From: Paraburkholderia sp. PREW-6R
GTDB taxonomy: Bacteria; Pseudomonadota; Gammaproteobacteria; Burkholderiales; Burkholderiaceae
Direction: 5' to 3'
Assembly: GCF_039621805.1 (NCBI RefSeq)
Contig: NZ_CP155074.1
Coordinates: 1,984,001 to 2,048,000, forward strand
DNA length: 64,000 nt
The position numbers and the translations under genes are program-made. How positions within the stretch are numbered: position 1 is the first letter of the stretch; each line of letters starts with the position of its first letter. Positions 29,599 to 39,000 of the stretch are shown piece by piece. The notes under the pieces are model-generated. The model did not search any database. It saw only the letters and a list, made by a program, of their open reading frames with translations, and had not been told where the DNA came from.

Positions 29599-30915
29599 TC
29601 ACTGACTCCGATGGGGCAGCGCCGCCGTGTCGAGTTGCGCGATCAGGGCTCGGGCGCGTGTTGTCAGGGCGTCGATGGAGTTCGTGCCCATTCTTCGCGG
29701 CGACGTGCTGGCGCGTTGGAACGCTCCCATCAGGTCTTGTGCGCCAACCAGGCCTACTGCTCCGCTTAGTCTGTGGCACACCCGGCTTAGATCGGCCGCA
29801 TCGCTTGCACGGCGCAGCTCGTGCAGACGACCTAGATCGTCGTTCATTTCACGACGCCAACTGGCCAGGAACAATGGAAGATCGATCCCTTCTTCCGAAA
29901 GCGCGTTGAGATAACGCGGCTCGAAGGGTTCGAATGATGCGCTTCGGCCGTCGTGCGCGGCTTGCGCGACATTCATCGGAAAGTGGGATGCGGACACTGG
30001 CGCCAACTCGGTGGCCTGCAACTCGGGCGTCGTCCAGGTGTCGACGGTGAACGGCGCACTGAATACCGCGCGCAACGGTGTACCGGCGGTGCTTGCAACG
30101 ATAAGTTCGCCCTGCATGCGGCGTGCAAGCAGATGGCATAACCGCACAATGGAGTCCGGCTCGCCGGCCGCCGAAACGGAAAGGCGCGCAGGCGTGATGC
30201 CAGGCGATCTTTGGCCGGATTCCTTCACGACGAACGAGATGCGCTGCGACGCGGGATTCAATGACTCCGCTGCGACCAGCAGCGTGATTTCGTCCTGAGT
30301 CGCGGATCGAATGGCCTTGCTGAGAAGGAAAAAGAGCATCTGGCCGAGCCACACATGGTCCGCCAGAATCGTGTTAGCGAGCTTCTGATCCATGCTCACG
30401 CTGACGCGCACTGCGTGTTGCGCGGCCGACGGCCCCAGCAACGCGATCACGGCATTGCTGAGCTCGCCCACATTTGTCGCGGTTTCATCGAGGACAATCG
30501 TTCTTGCTTCGATTGGCGAGTCGTCTAGCAGATCGTGCAACACCTGATCCAGTATGCGCACCGCGGATCGGATCGTGCTATTGGGGCGTGACTGCGCGCT
30601 AACCGAGAGCTTCGCAGTCGCCCTTTCCGATGACTCCACCAGTTCCGCCACTGCCGAAAACGGCGCGACCAGACAGGCTTGGAACAAGCTGAACAAGCGC
30701 GCCCGTTCGCGCTCGGCTAGCGCCTTACCTTGGTCGGTCGCAGCGGCGCGGGTCGAGAAATCGACGGTGTCGGCGGCTCTCTCGCCAAGCATGTCCGGCT
30801 GGTGCGCCCGCGTCCACAATGTGCCGATGCGTTCGAGCGCGCGGCGAAGGACGACGGGCATCGACCTGCTTCGGATAGTGCCCCATAGATGCCGTGCGAA
30901 TATTGATCTATTCAT
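29599..30915 (-). CDS. Degenerate histidine-kinase-like protein with C-terminal Hpt domain
   Basis: 438 residues, no TM helix or sensor domain. Residues about 70-150 look like a dimerisation helix pair and 150-290 like an HATPase_c domain (GQMLFFLLSKAIRSA, SIVRLCHLLARRMQGEL). The catalytic parts are missing: no histidine at the H-box place (FQACLVAPFSAVAEL), both N-box asparagines replaced (F196, K200), and the DxGxG box reduced to ESGQRSPG. The C-terminal Hpt domain (about 340-430) is intact, with H381 in LSRVCHRLSGAVGLVGA. The protein probably relays or stores phosphate or acts as a scaffold. It lies 11 bp after the response regulator gene. Confidence 0.82.
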   Translation of the reverse strand: MNRSIFARHLWGTIRSRSMPVVLRRALERIGTLWTRAHQPDMLGERAADTVDFSTRAAATDQGKALAERERARLFSLFQACLVAPFSAVAELVESSERATAKLSVSAQSRPNSTIRSAVRILDQVLHDLLDDSPIEARTIVLDETATNVGELSNAVIALLGPSAAQHAVRVSVSMDQKLANTILADHVWLGQMLFFLLSKAIRSATQDEITLLVAAESLNPASQRISFVVKESGQRSPGITPARLSVSAAGEPDSIVRLCHLLARRMQGELIVASTAGTPLRAVFSAPFTVDTWTTPELQATELAPVSASHFPMNVAQAAHDGRSASFEPFEPRYLNALSEEGIDLPLFLASWRREMNDDLGRLHELRRASDAADLSRVCHRLSGAVGLVGAQDLMGAFQRASTSPRRMGTNSIDALTTRARALIAQLDTAALPHRSQ

Positions 30916-30926
30916 TATTGCCGGGA

Positions 30927-31535
30927 TTAATCGATCAACCTATGTATCGATGCGAATTCCATAATGGCTGGCAGCGACGATAATCCAAGTTTTTCCTGAA
31001 TTCGCATTTTGTACGTACTGATGGTTTTGTCACTCAGACACAGCCTGCTTGCAATATCCCGATTGCTTATCCCTTGCGCCATGAATTGCAATATTTCGAC
31101 CTCACGAGCGGATAACGCACTCATGCTGCTTTCGGTTTCAGACAGCATCGATTCTGCCGGAAAACAGTCATAGCCAAATAAAACTGTCTTTAATGCTGTA
31201 ATCAGCTCGCTGATTTCCCGACCTTTGCCGACATAGCCATTGGCCCCCGCGTTTCGCGCAAAGGTCGCCATGACGTGCTCCGGCTTGGCCGAAAGAACGA
31301 GAATGTAGGTCTGAACATTTTCCGCCCGGATACGACGGATCATGGACATGCCGTCCAGACGCGGCAAGTCAAGATCAAGGAGCACCAGATCGGGTTTGCG
31401 ATTCAAGACCATCTGCAACCCATCCTCGCCGTCGCCGCACTCGCCGACTAACTCCAGCTCGGGATCAGCGCGAAGAACATTGGCAATGGTTCGGCGGACG
31501 ATTGGATGGTCATCAATCAGTACGATTTTCTTCAT
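30927..31535 (-). CDS. LuxR/NarL-type response regulator (adhesin arm)
   Basis: 202 residues. The receiver domain (about 1-120) has the acidic pair D8-D9, phosphoacceptor D54 in VLLDLDLPRLDG, and the conserved lysine in ANGYVGKG. The C-terminal LuxR helix-turn-helix is LSAREVEILQFMAQGISNRDIASRLCLSDKTISTYKMRIQEKLG in outline. The start at 31535 (MKKIVLIDDHP) is the receiver's normal beginning; the longer frame to 31595 is not. Length and pairing resemble BvgA/EvgA-type regulators that receive phosphate from an Hpt domain, here presumably H381 of the next gene. The likely targets are the adhesin and pilus genes. Confidence 0.92.
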   Translation of the reverse strand: MKKIVLIDDHPIVRRTIANVLRADPELELVGECGDGEDGLQMVLNRKPDLVLLDLDLPRLDGMSMIRRIRAENVQTYILVLSAKPEHVMATFARNAGANGYVGKGREISELITALKTVLFGYDCFPAESMLSETESSMSALSAREVEILQFMAQGISNRDIASRLCLSDKTISTYKMRIQEKLGLSSLPAIMEFASIHRLID

Positions 31536-31875
31536 TTGCAGCTCAATTATTTTGATATTAATCGATGGGCGCAAAAGGCCGAACCGCGTGCGCAATGGAA
31601 ATTCGGCAAAATATTAACAAAAGCAACTAAAAATTTCTTCGGTTTAGTTCTGCGATAACTCACCAACGGAGGCGGGATTTTACATACGATGCGGGAAGAA
31701 TTTTCCTAAACAGCGGATCGCGATTTATGTTGATATCAAAAAAAAATATGTATTTGAAAAAAGAAAGCGCGAAGAATGATCGCGCTTTCTTTGCCTTGCT
31801 GCGAGCCTTGACGCCCGCGCAGCCGGGTAGAACGGCCGAAAACGAAGTCTCAGCCGCTGCACTTGTATGTTTTAT
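31536..31875. other. AT-rich gap between response regulator and OmpA lipoprotein gene
   Basis: 340 bp, clearly richer in A and T than the surrounding genes. It contains the terminator at 31760-31792 for the OmpA gene and must hold the promoter of the response regulator (minus strand), where TTAATAT-like stretches occur, but no pair of hexamers is convincing. No gene seen. The base composition would fit binding of H-NS-like proteins. Confidence 0.45.
31760..31792 (-). terminator. Intrinsic terminator after the OmpA lipoprotein gene
   Basis: AAAGAAAGCGCG (31760-31771) pairs perfectly with CGCGCTTTCTTT (31781-31792) around a 9-nt loop. On the minus strand the stem is followed by TTTTC-rich sequence. 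It lies about 85 bp after the stop of the OmpA gene and separates the adhesin/OmpA unit from the regulator unit. Confidence 0.85.
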
Positions 31876-32991
31876 TTATGGCTGATCTTTCAATCCGGAT
31901 TGCGTCGGCGTCACCCTGGCGTGCGACGGACTCATCGTTTGCGCATTACCCCGCGTAAAGTCCATTTCGACGCGACGATTCGGTGCGAGACATTCGATCA
32001 AGGCCTGTCGATCGTGATCGTGACACTGGACCACCGGATTATCTTTGCCGTGTCCGTGCGCGGAAATTGGCACCGTCACGCCGCCGTTCTGCAGATAGCG
32101 TTTGACGGTCTCCGCACGCTTTGCAGACAGCTGAAGGTTGTAGCTGTCGCTACCGAGGCGGTCCGTGAAACCGTCGATGCTGATCGCGGTGACATCACCC
32201 GCTTGCTTGAGATCGCGAATCAGTTGATCGAGCTTGGCCTTGCCGGACGGAAGCATGCCCGCGAGATCGCCTCGGTCGAACTTGAAGCTCGCGTCGGCCT
32301 GCAGCGTGATCTTCTGCGGGACCGGCGACGCGACTCGCGCGACGGCCGGCGGCGGGGTGCATGCCTCAAGTGCCGCGCCAAGAGCAGGCAAGCCTTTTTC
32401 GACGCCATTCACGAGACGCTGACTTTCATCGAAGTCACGCGTCCATGCCTCGTGACCCGCGTGAATCATCTCCACCTCGGAGCAGGCGGCGAGGCGTTGT
32501 GCTTCCTGACATTGCGGGAACTGCGGAGCGACCTTCGCCGCCAGAATCTGTTTCCAGAGGTCCGGCCGGATCACCGAAGCAGTCCGCAAGTCCGGATTGT
32601 CGGCGGAGAGCCCCTGGCCTGTCTCCAGCGCCGTGGTCAGGCGGTTGGCTTCGACAAGCGCTTCTTCGATAAAGCCCCAGCCGTCATGGCTCGAACGTTC
32701 GTCGCGGGCTGCATTCAGCCAGCACTGCGCCTTATCGCCGAAATAGTTATTTTTGCGATCGCCGAGCGCATCAAGCCGACCCTGCAGCGCACTCAGCGTT
32801 TTGCCGTTTTTCATACCGCTATAGGTGCCGATCCACTGTTGTGTGACCGCACCTGCAGGATGGTCCTGCGTGGCGCTAAAGCCGGTCTGCAAAACCGTGG
32901 GATCCTGGATTTGCAACCGGTCGCGTGTCGCGGATGACGAGCATCCCGCGACCATCGCAGTAAGCGCGATGGCAATTAACGAATACTTCAT
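31876..32991 (-). CDS. OmpA-domain outer-membrane lipoprotein
   Basis: 371 residues. The signal peptide ends in the lipobox VAGC (C17). Residues about 18-225 form a helical domain of unknown type (with KAQCWLNAA, WGFIEEAL, LRTASVIRPDLW and EVEMIHAGHEAW) that is shared with the gene at 55,337. Residues about 235-345 are an OmpA-like peptidoglycan-binding domain (FKFDRGDL, ISIDGFTDRLGSDSYN, LSAKRAETVKRYL, NRRVEMDF). It is 96 bp after the adhesin gene in the same direction. By analogy with other trimeric adhesins that have an envelope partner lipoprotein, it may help or anchor the adhesin; that is inference. Confidence 0.88.
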   Translation of the reverse strand: MKYSLIAIALTAMVAGCSSSATRDRLQIQDPTVLQTGFSATQDHPAGAVTQQWIGTYSGMKNGKTLSALQGRLDALGDRKNNYFGDKAQCWLNAARDERSSHDGWGFIEEALVEANRLTTALETGQGLSADNPDLRTASVIRPDLWKQILAAKVAPQFPQCQEAQRLAACSEVEMIHAGHEAWTRDFDESQRLVNGVEKGLPALGAALEACTPPPAVARVASPVPQKITLQADASFKFDRGDLAGMLPSGKAKLDQLIRDLKQAGDVTAISIDGFTDRLGSDSYNLQLSAKRAETVKRYLQNGGVTVPISAHGHGKDNPVVQCHDHDRQALIECLAPNRRVEMDFTRGNAQTMSPSHARVTPTQSGLKDQP

Positions 32992-33011
32992 GTCTGTTTC
33001 TCATGGAAAGA

Positions 33012-33040
33012 GGGTCGCACGGAAGTTTCCCGTGCGACCC
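33012..33040 (-). promoter_or_regulatory. Stem-loop between adhesin and OmpA lipoprotein genes
   Basis: GGGTCGCACGG (33012-33022) pairs perfectly with CCGTGCGACCC (33030-33040), loop of 7. On the minus strand it is followed by CTCTTTCC, a weak U tract, and then the OmpA start 20 nt further. It may act as a leaky terminator setting the ratio of the two proteins, or protect the adhesin mRNA. Confidence 0.6.
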
Positions 33041-33087
33041 AGACAGCTAACGTCCCTAACTTCTAATCATTGCCTTGCGGCAGTCGA

Positions 33088-36000
33088 TTAATCACCGAGG
33101 ACGATGCCGATGCCAGCGCGAACGATGGTGCTATTGCCGCCCGAGGTAGATACGCCGAGGTTGTAGTTGATCGTGCCTTTGTCGTTCCAGCGGGACACGC
33201 CCAGACCGACAGCCTGATAGCCACGATAGTTGGCAACGCCCGCATTCAGCGTGGTACGGCCCGGCAGATAAGGCGTCACGATGTTCAGTGCCGATGCCGA
33301 TGCAATACCCTTGGCTGCCGACTTGTCCACGTTGTTGATCGAGTTGCTCATGTTGCCCATGGCACTGTTCAACTGGTTCAGGTTGACCGCGTCGGTGCCC
33401 TGCGTACCCGCTGCGACGTTGGTGATCTGACGCTCTGCGCCGGCGGAACCCACCGACACCGAGTTGTCGCGATCGGTCGTCGAGTTCGCACCCAGTGCAA
33501 CCGCGTTGGCATTCGGAGCCGTAGCACCTGCGCCCATCGCGACCGAGTTGTCGCCCGCCGTCACCGTGTTCTTGCCGATTGCAATCGATGTGCTGCCGGT
33601 TGCTGCTGCACCGTTACCGATGGCGATCGAGTCTGAACCGGTAGCGGCTGCAGCCGTACCACCCGAAGCCGGCGTGTTGATGTTGACGTAGGTCGTGTCA
33701 CCCGCACCGCCGTTCGCGATGTCGTTCACCTGGCTTTGCAGGCTCGAGAACTGCGAGTAGTTCACGGCGTCCGTTGCGCTCGAACCAGCCGCAACGTTCG
33801 TCAGTACCACTGGCGTCGTGGAACCGGCGCCACCGAGCGTCACCTTCGACTTCGTCGAGTCGTCGTAAGCCACGCCATTGGCAGTACCGCCGCCGCCGCC
33901 CCCGTTCTGGGCAACATACGACTCCATCTGGCCGAAGTTGACAGCGTCCGTAGCATCCGTGCCGGCCGCCACGTTCTTCAACTGAACCGGCGTGCTCGAA
34001 CCCAAGCCGCCAAACGTCACGGTGCCCTTGCTCAAATCGTCGTAGGCGACAAAGCTGTTCGTCACCACACCGCCGCTGTCGACGTTTGCGCCCATTGCCT
34101 CCAATTGCGACAGATTGACCGCATCCGTTGCATGCGTGCCGTTCGCCACGTTGATGATCTGGCGTTCCGCACCGGCCGCGCCCACCGACACCGCGTTTGC
34201 ACGGTCAGCCACCGAGTTCGAACCCAAGGCCACCGAGTTCGCTGCCGATGCATTCGCTGCACCGCCCATCGCCACCGAATCCGCACCCATTGCCGACGAA
34301 TCGGCCAGCGACGAATTCGCGTGGAAATACTTGATGCCGCCACCGTCGACGATGTTATTGACCGTGTTGGTCACGTTCGTCATGGTGCCCGCGATGTTCG
34401 CCACGTTCGCGTTGGTCTGGTACAGCTGCGAGCCGTTCACTGCATCGAGGCTTGCCGCCGTCAGCGCGCCAGCCTTCACGTTCGTGATCGTCGTGCCGTT
34501 AGCGCCCTTGAGCGTGATCGCGCCTTTGGTCGTGTCGTCGTACGCAACGAAGCTGTTCGTCACCACGCCGTTGCTGTCGATCGTGCCGCCCATGGCCTGC
34601 AACTGCGCCACGTTGACCGCGTCCGAGCTTGCGACACCGTTCGCCACGTTCGACAGCGCGACCGCCGAGCCGCCCTTGTTCAGCGTCAGCGAAGTGTGCG
34701 CAGAACCGTCATAGACGACCGCGTCGGGCGCACCACCGCTGGAAACAGATTGGATCGCCGCATTCAACTGCGCCACATTCACAGCGTCGGTGTCTTGAGA
34801 ACCTTGGGCAACATTGGTGATCTGCATCAACCTCGACGCGCTGCCCACCGAGACCGTGTTAGCACGGTCGGCGATTGCGCCGTAGCCGATCGCCACAGCG
34901 TTCGCCACGCTTGCCGTCGCATTTCCCCCGATTGCCATGGAGTTTGCAGCGCCCACTGACACGAACGCATTGCTGCCCATCGCTACCGAACTGTCCCCGT
35001 TGCTGATCGCGTCTGAACCGAATGCCAGCGAGTTCGCTGCTTGCGCGGCGGCCAGGTAGCCGATTGCAACCGAATTCACGGCGAGGTTATTTGTCGATGC
35101 GCTGTTGCCGATGACCGTCGCATTGGTCGCAATCGACACAGCGCCCGATCCAACTACCGTCGACCCGGCAAAGAACGCACCTGAGCGGGCGCCAAAGACG
35201 ACCGAGTCTGCGCCCTGCACGCTCGACCCCGGACCAATGGCCATGTTATTCAGCGCGTCGTCACTGGACGTTGCAGCAAGTCCCGGCGTGAGATTCGAGC
35301 TCACCGCCGTCACCGAGGCGATGGGCGTCGCGCCCAGCAGGGATGCGCTTACCGGCGCCGCCCCCAGGAGCCCGGCCTTGACGCCGCTCGTCTGCGACGT
35401 GATCTGCTGCGTCAATGATGTCTGCAGCGCGTCCAACTGGCCAAGCGTAACGGCGTCAGTCGACGAAATGCCGTTCGCGACGTTCGTGATGCGGCGCTCC
35501 GCACCCGTGTCACCCACGGACACGGTGTTCGCCGCGGATACACGAGAATTTGCTCCCAGTGCCACCGAGTCTGCGAACATGGACCGCGCGCCTGCGCCGA
35601 GAGCCAACGAATTCTCGCCGCTTGCGAACGATCCGCCGCCAATGGCGACTGCCTCGCTGCCCGTGGCGACTGCTGCGCTCGACTGGGACACCACCTTGAT
35701 GTACTTGGTGGTATCGGCGATGTTGTTATTGATCGACGAAACTTCGCCGTCGAGCCCCGAAAGCGCCGAACCGACGTCAGCGTAGGTTCCGACGCTCAGT
35801 TCATAACTCGGTGCGCTCAGCGACCCGTTCACGTTCACGGCGGAACCGCCACCGAGCGCATTCGCCACGCTGGCTGCCGTGCGGTAAAGCTGCGCTCCAT
35901 TTATTGCGTCGGCGCTGGTGCTGGAAACCGCACCCGCCGCCAGACCGGAGATCTTCGTCGAACCGCTCGCGCCCTTGAGCGTGATGGTGTTCTTCGTCGT

Positions 36001-39000
36001 GTCGTCGTATGCAACGAACGCGTTCGTCACCACGCCGCTGGTGTTGATGTTCGCGCCCATCGCCGTCAGCTGCGACAGGTTGATTGCGTCCGTGCCGTTC
36101 GTGCCGTTTGCAACGTTGATGATCTGGCGTTCCGCCCCAACCGCGCCCACCGACACCGCGTTCACACGGTTCGCCACCGAGTTCGAACCCAGCGCCACCG
36201 AGTTGTTGGCCGATGCGCTGGCCGCGCCGCCAATTGCCACCGAGTCCGTGCCGGTTGCCGACGAGTCGGCCAGCGTCGAATTCGTGTGGAAATACTTGAT
36301 GCCGCCGCCGTCGACGATGTTGTTGACCGTGTTGGTCACGTTCGTCACCGTGCCTGCGACATTCGCGACGTTCGCGTTCGTCTGGTACAGCTGGCTACCG
36401 TTCACAGCGTCAAGGCTCGTGGCCGAAAGCGCACCTGCCGTCAGGCCCGTGATCTTCGTCGAACCGCTTGCGCCTCTGAGCGTGATCGAGTTCTTCGTCG
36501 TGTCGTCGTACGCAACGAATGCGTTCGTCACCACGCCGCTGCTGTTGATCGTGCCGCCCATTGCCTGCAACTGCGCAACGTTCACAGCGTCCGAACCCGA
36601 CACGCCGTTCGCCACGTTCGTGATCGTCACGGCCTTCGTTGCACCCGAACCGCCCAGCGTCACCTTGCCTTTGGTCGTGTCGTCGTATGCAACGAACGCG
36701 TTCGTCACCACGCCGCTGCTGTTGATGTTCGCGCCCATCGCCGTCAGCTGCGACAGGTTGATTGCGTCCGTGCCGTTCGTGCCGTTCGCGACGTTGATGA
36801 TCTGGCGTTCCGCGCCTGCCGCGCCCACCGACACCGCGTTCACACGGTTCGCCACCGAGTTCGAACCCAGCGCCACCGAGTTGTTGGCCGATGCGCTGGC
36901 CGCGCCGCCAATTGCCACCGAGTCCGTGCCGGTTGCCGACGAGTCGGCCAGCGTCGAATTCGTGTGGAAATACTTGATGCCGCCGCCGTCGACGATGTTG
37001 TTGACCGTGTTGGTCACGTTCGTCACCGTGCCTGCGACATTCGCGACGTTCGCGTTCGTCTGGTACAGCTGGCTGCCGTTCACGGCGTCAAGGCTCGTGG
37101 CCGAGAGCGTACCTGCCGTCAGGCCCGTGATCTTCGTCGAACCGCTTGCGCCTCTGAGCGTGATCGAGTTCTTCGTCGTGTCGTCGTACGCAACGAATGC
37201 GTTCGTCACCACGCCGCTGCTGTTGATCGTGCCGCCCATTGCCTGCAACTGCGCAACGTTCACAGCGTCCGAACCCGACACACCGTTCGCTACGTTCGTG
37301 ATCGTCACGGCCTTCGTTGCACCCGAACCGCCCAGCGTCACCTTGCCTTTGGTCGTGTCGTCGTAAGCAACGAAGCTGTTCGTCACCACGCCGCTGCTGT
37401 TGACGTTCGCGCCCATCGCCGTCAGCTGCGACAGGTTGATTGCGTCTGTACCGTTCGTGCCGTTCGCGACGTTGATGATCTGGCGTTCCGCGCCTGCCGT
37501 ACCCACCGACACCGCGTTCGCACGGTTCGCCACCGAGTTCGAACCGAGCGCCACCGAGTTCACCGCCGATGCGGTTGCCGCGCCACCAATCGCCACCGAG
37601 TCCGTGCCGGTTGCCGACGAGTCGGCCAGCGTCGAATTCGTGTGAAAATACTTGATGCCGCCACCGTTGACGATGTTATTGACCGTGTTGGTCACGTTCG
37701 TCACATTGCCCGCAATGTTCGCGACATTGCCAGCAACGTTCGCCACATCTTCGTTGGTCTGGTACAGCTGCGAACCATTTACGGCGTCGAGGCTTGCCGT
37801 GGTGAGCGCGCCAGCCTTCACGTTCGTGATCGTCGTGCCGCCCGTACCCTTCAGCGTGATCGCGCCTTTGGTCGTGTCGTCGTATGCAACGAAGCTGTTC
37901 GTCACCACGCCGCTGCTGTTGATCGTGCCACCCATTGCCTGCAACTGCGCAACGTTCACAGCGTCCGAACCCGACACACCGTTCGCCACGTTCGACAGCG
38001 CGACCGGCGCGGATGCACCCACCCCACCGAGCGTGACCTTGTTGCGCGCGGAGGAGTCATATTGCACTGCGCTAGCCGTACTGCTGGTTGCCGCAGCGGT
38101 AATGGCTGACGTCACGTCGTTGTATGTCGTACCGCCAATCGTGATGGACGGCTTCTTGATCGATCCATCCGAGTTGACCCCGGCGCCGCCGCCAATCAGG
38201 CTTGCAACACCCGCCAACTGCGTCACGTTGACAGCGTCCGTGGCTTGCGTACCGGCTGCGACGAACGTCACCTGACGCTGCGCCGAGCTGCTACCCACCG
38301 AGACGGAGTTCGCGCGGTCGGTTGTCGAATTGGCGCCCAGCGCCATGGAGTTGGCCTGGTTTGCAACCGAGTTTGCACCGAGGGCCATCGAGTTCGACGC
38401 TGCGTTCGTCACCATTGCGTTCGCACCGATGGCGACCGAATTCGTGGCGTTCGTCACCGCCAACGAGCCCAGCGACAACGCGTTCACGCCCTGCGCTGCC
38501 GAGTTATACCCGATCGCGACGGCATTGTTTGCGAAACTGTTGGTGCTCGCGCCCGCGCCGATCACCGTCGTATCCAGAGCAAGAGCGGCCGCAGACGAAC
38601 CAACGGCAGTCGAACCGGCCAAAGCGGTGCCGGAACCCGCACCGACTGCTAGCGAGCGATCGCCGAGCGCCATAGCCGTCGGGCCGATTGCCATGGCATC
38701 GAGCCCACTGTCCGTGCTCGTCGTCGTGCCTTGCGTCACGTTCGAGCTGACGGCAATGTAGGAGGTGACCGGCGCTGCGCCCAGCAGCGTAGCACCCACC
38801 GGCGCCGAACTCTTCAGCACCGCCTTCGTGCCGCTCGATTGCGACTGCATTTCCTGCGTCAACGAACTTTGCAAGGCATTCAACTGAGCAACCGTGACTG
38901 CATCCGTTGTTGCCGTGCCGTTCGCGACGTTCGTGATACGCCGTTCGGCACCCGTGTCACCCACGGACACGGTGTTCGCTGCGGACACACGGGAGTTCGC

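Noticed and set aside
35960..37960. CRISPR-like or mobile-element interpretation of the repeats
   Set aside because: The repeat unit is 678 bp, coding, in frame and codes for known adhesin motifs.
33736..38109. Several long plus-strand frames (up to about 600 codons) opposite the adhesin gene
   Set aside because: They mirror the adhesin repeats in another frame, are Arg/His/Val-rich or Pro/Ala/Thr-rich without domains, and repeat with the same 678-bp period. They are shadows of a GC-rich repetitive gene.
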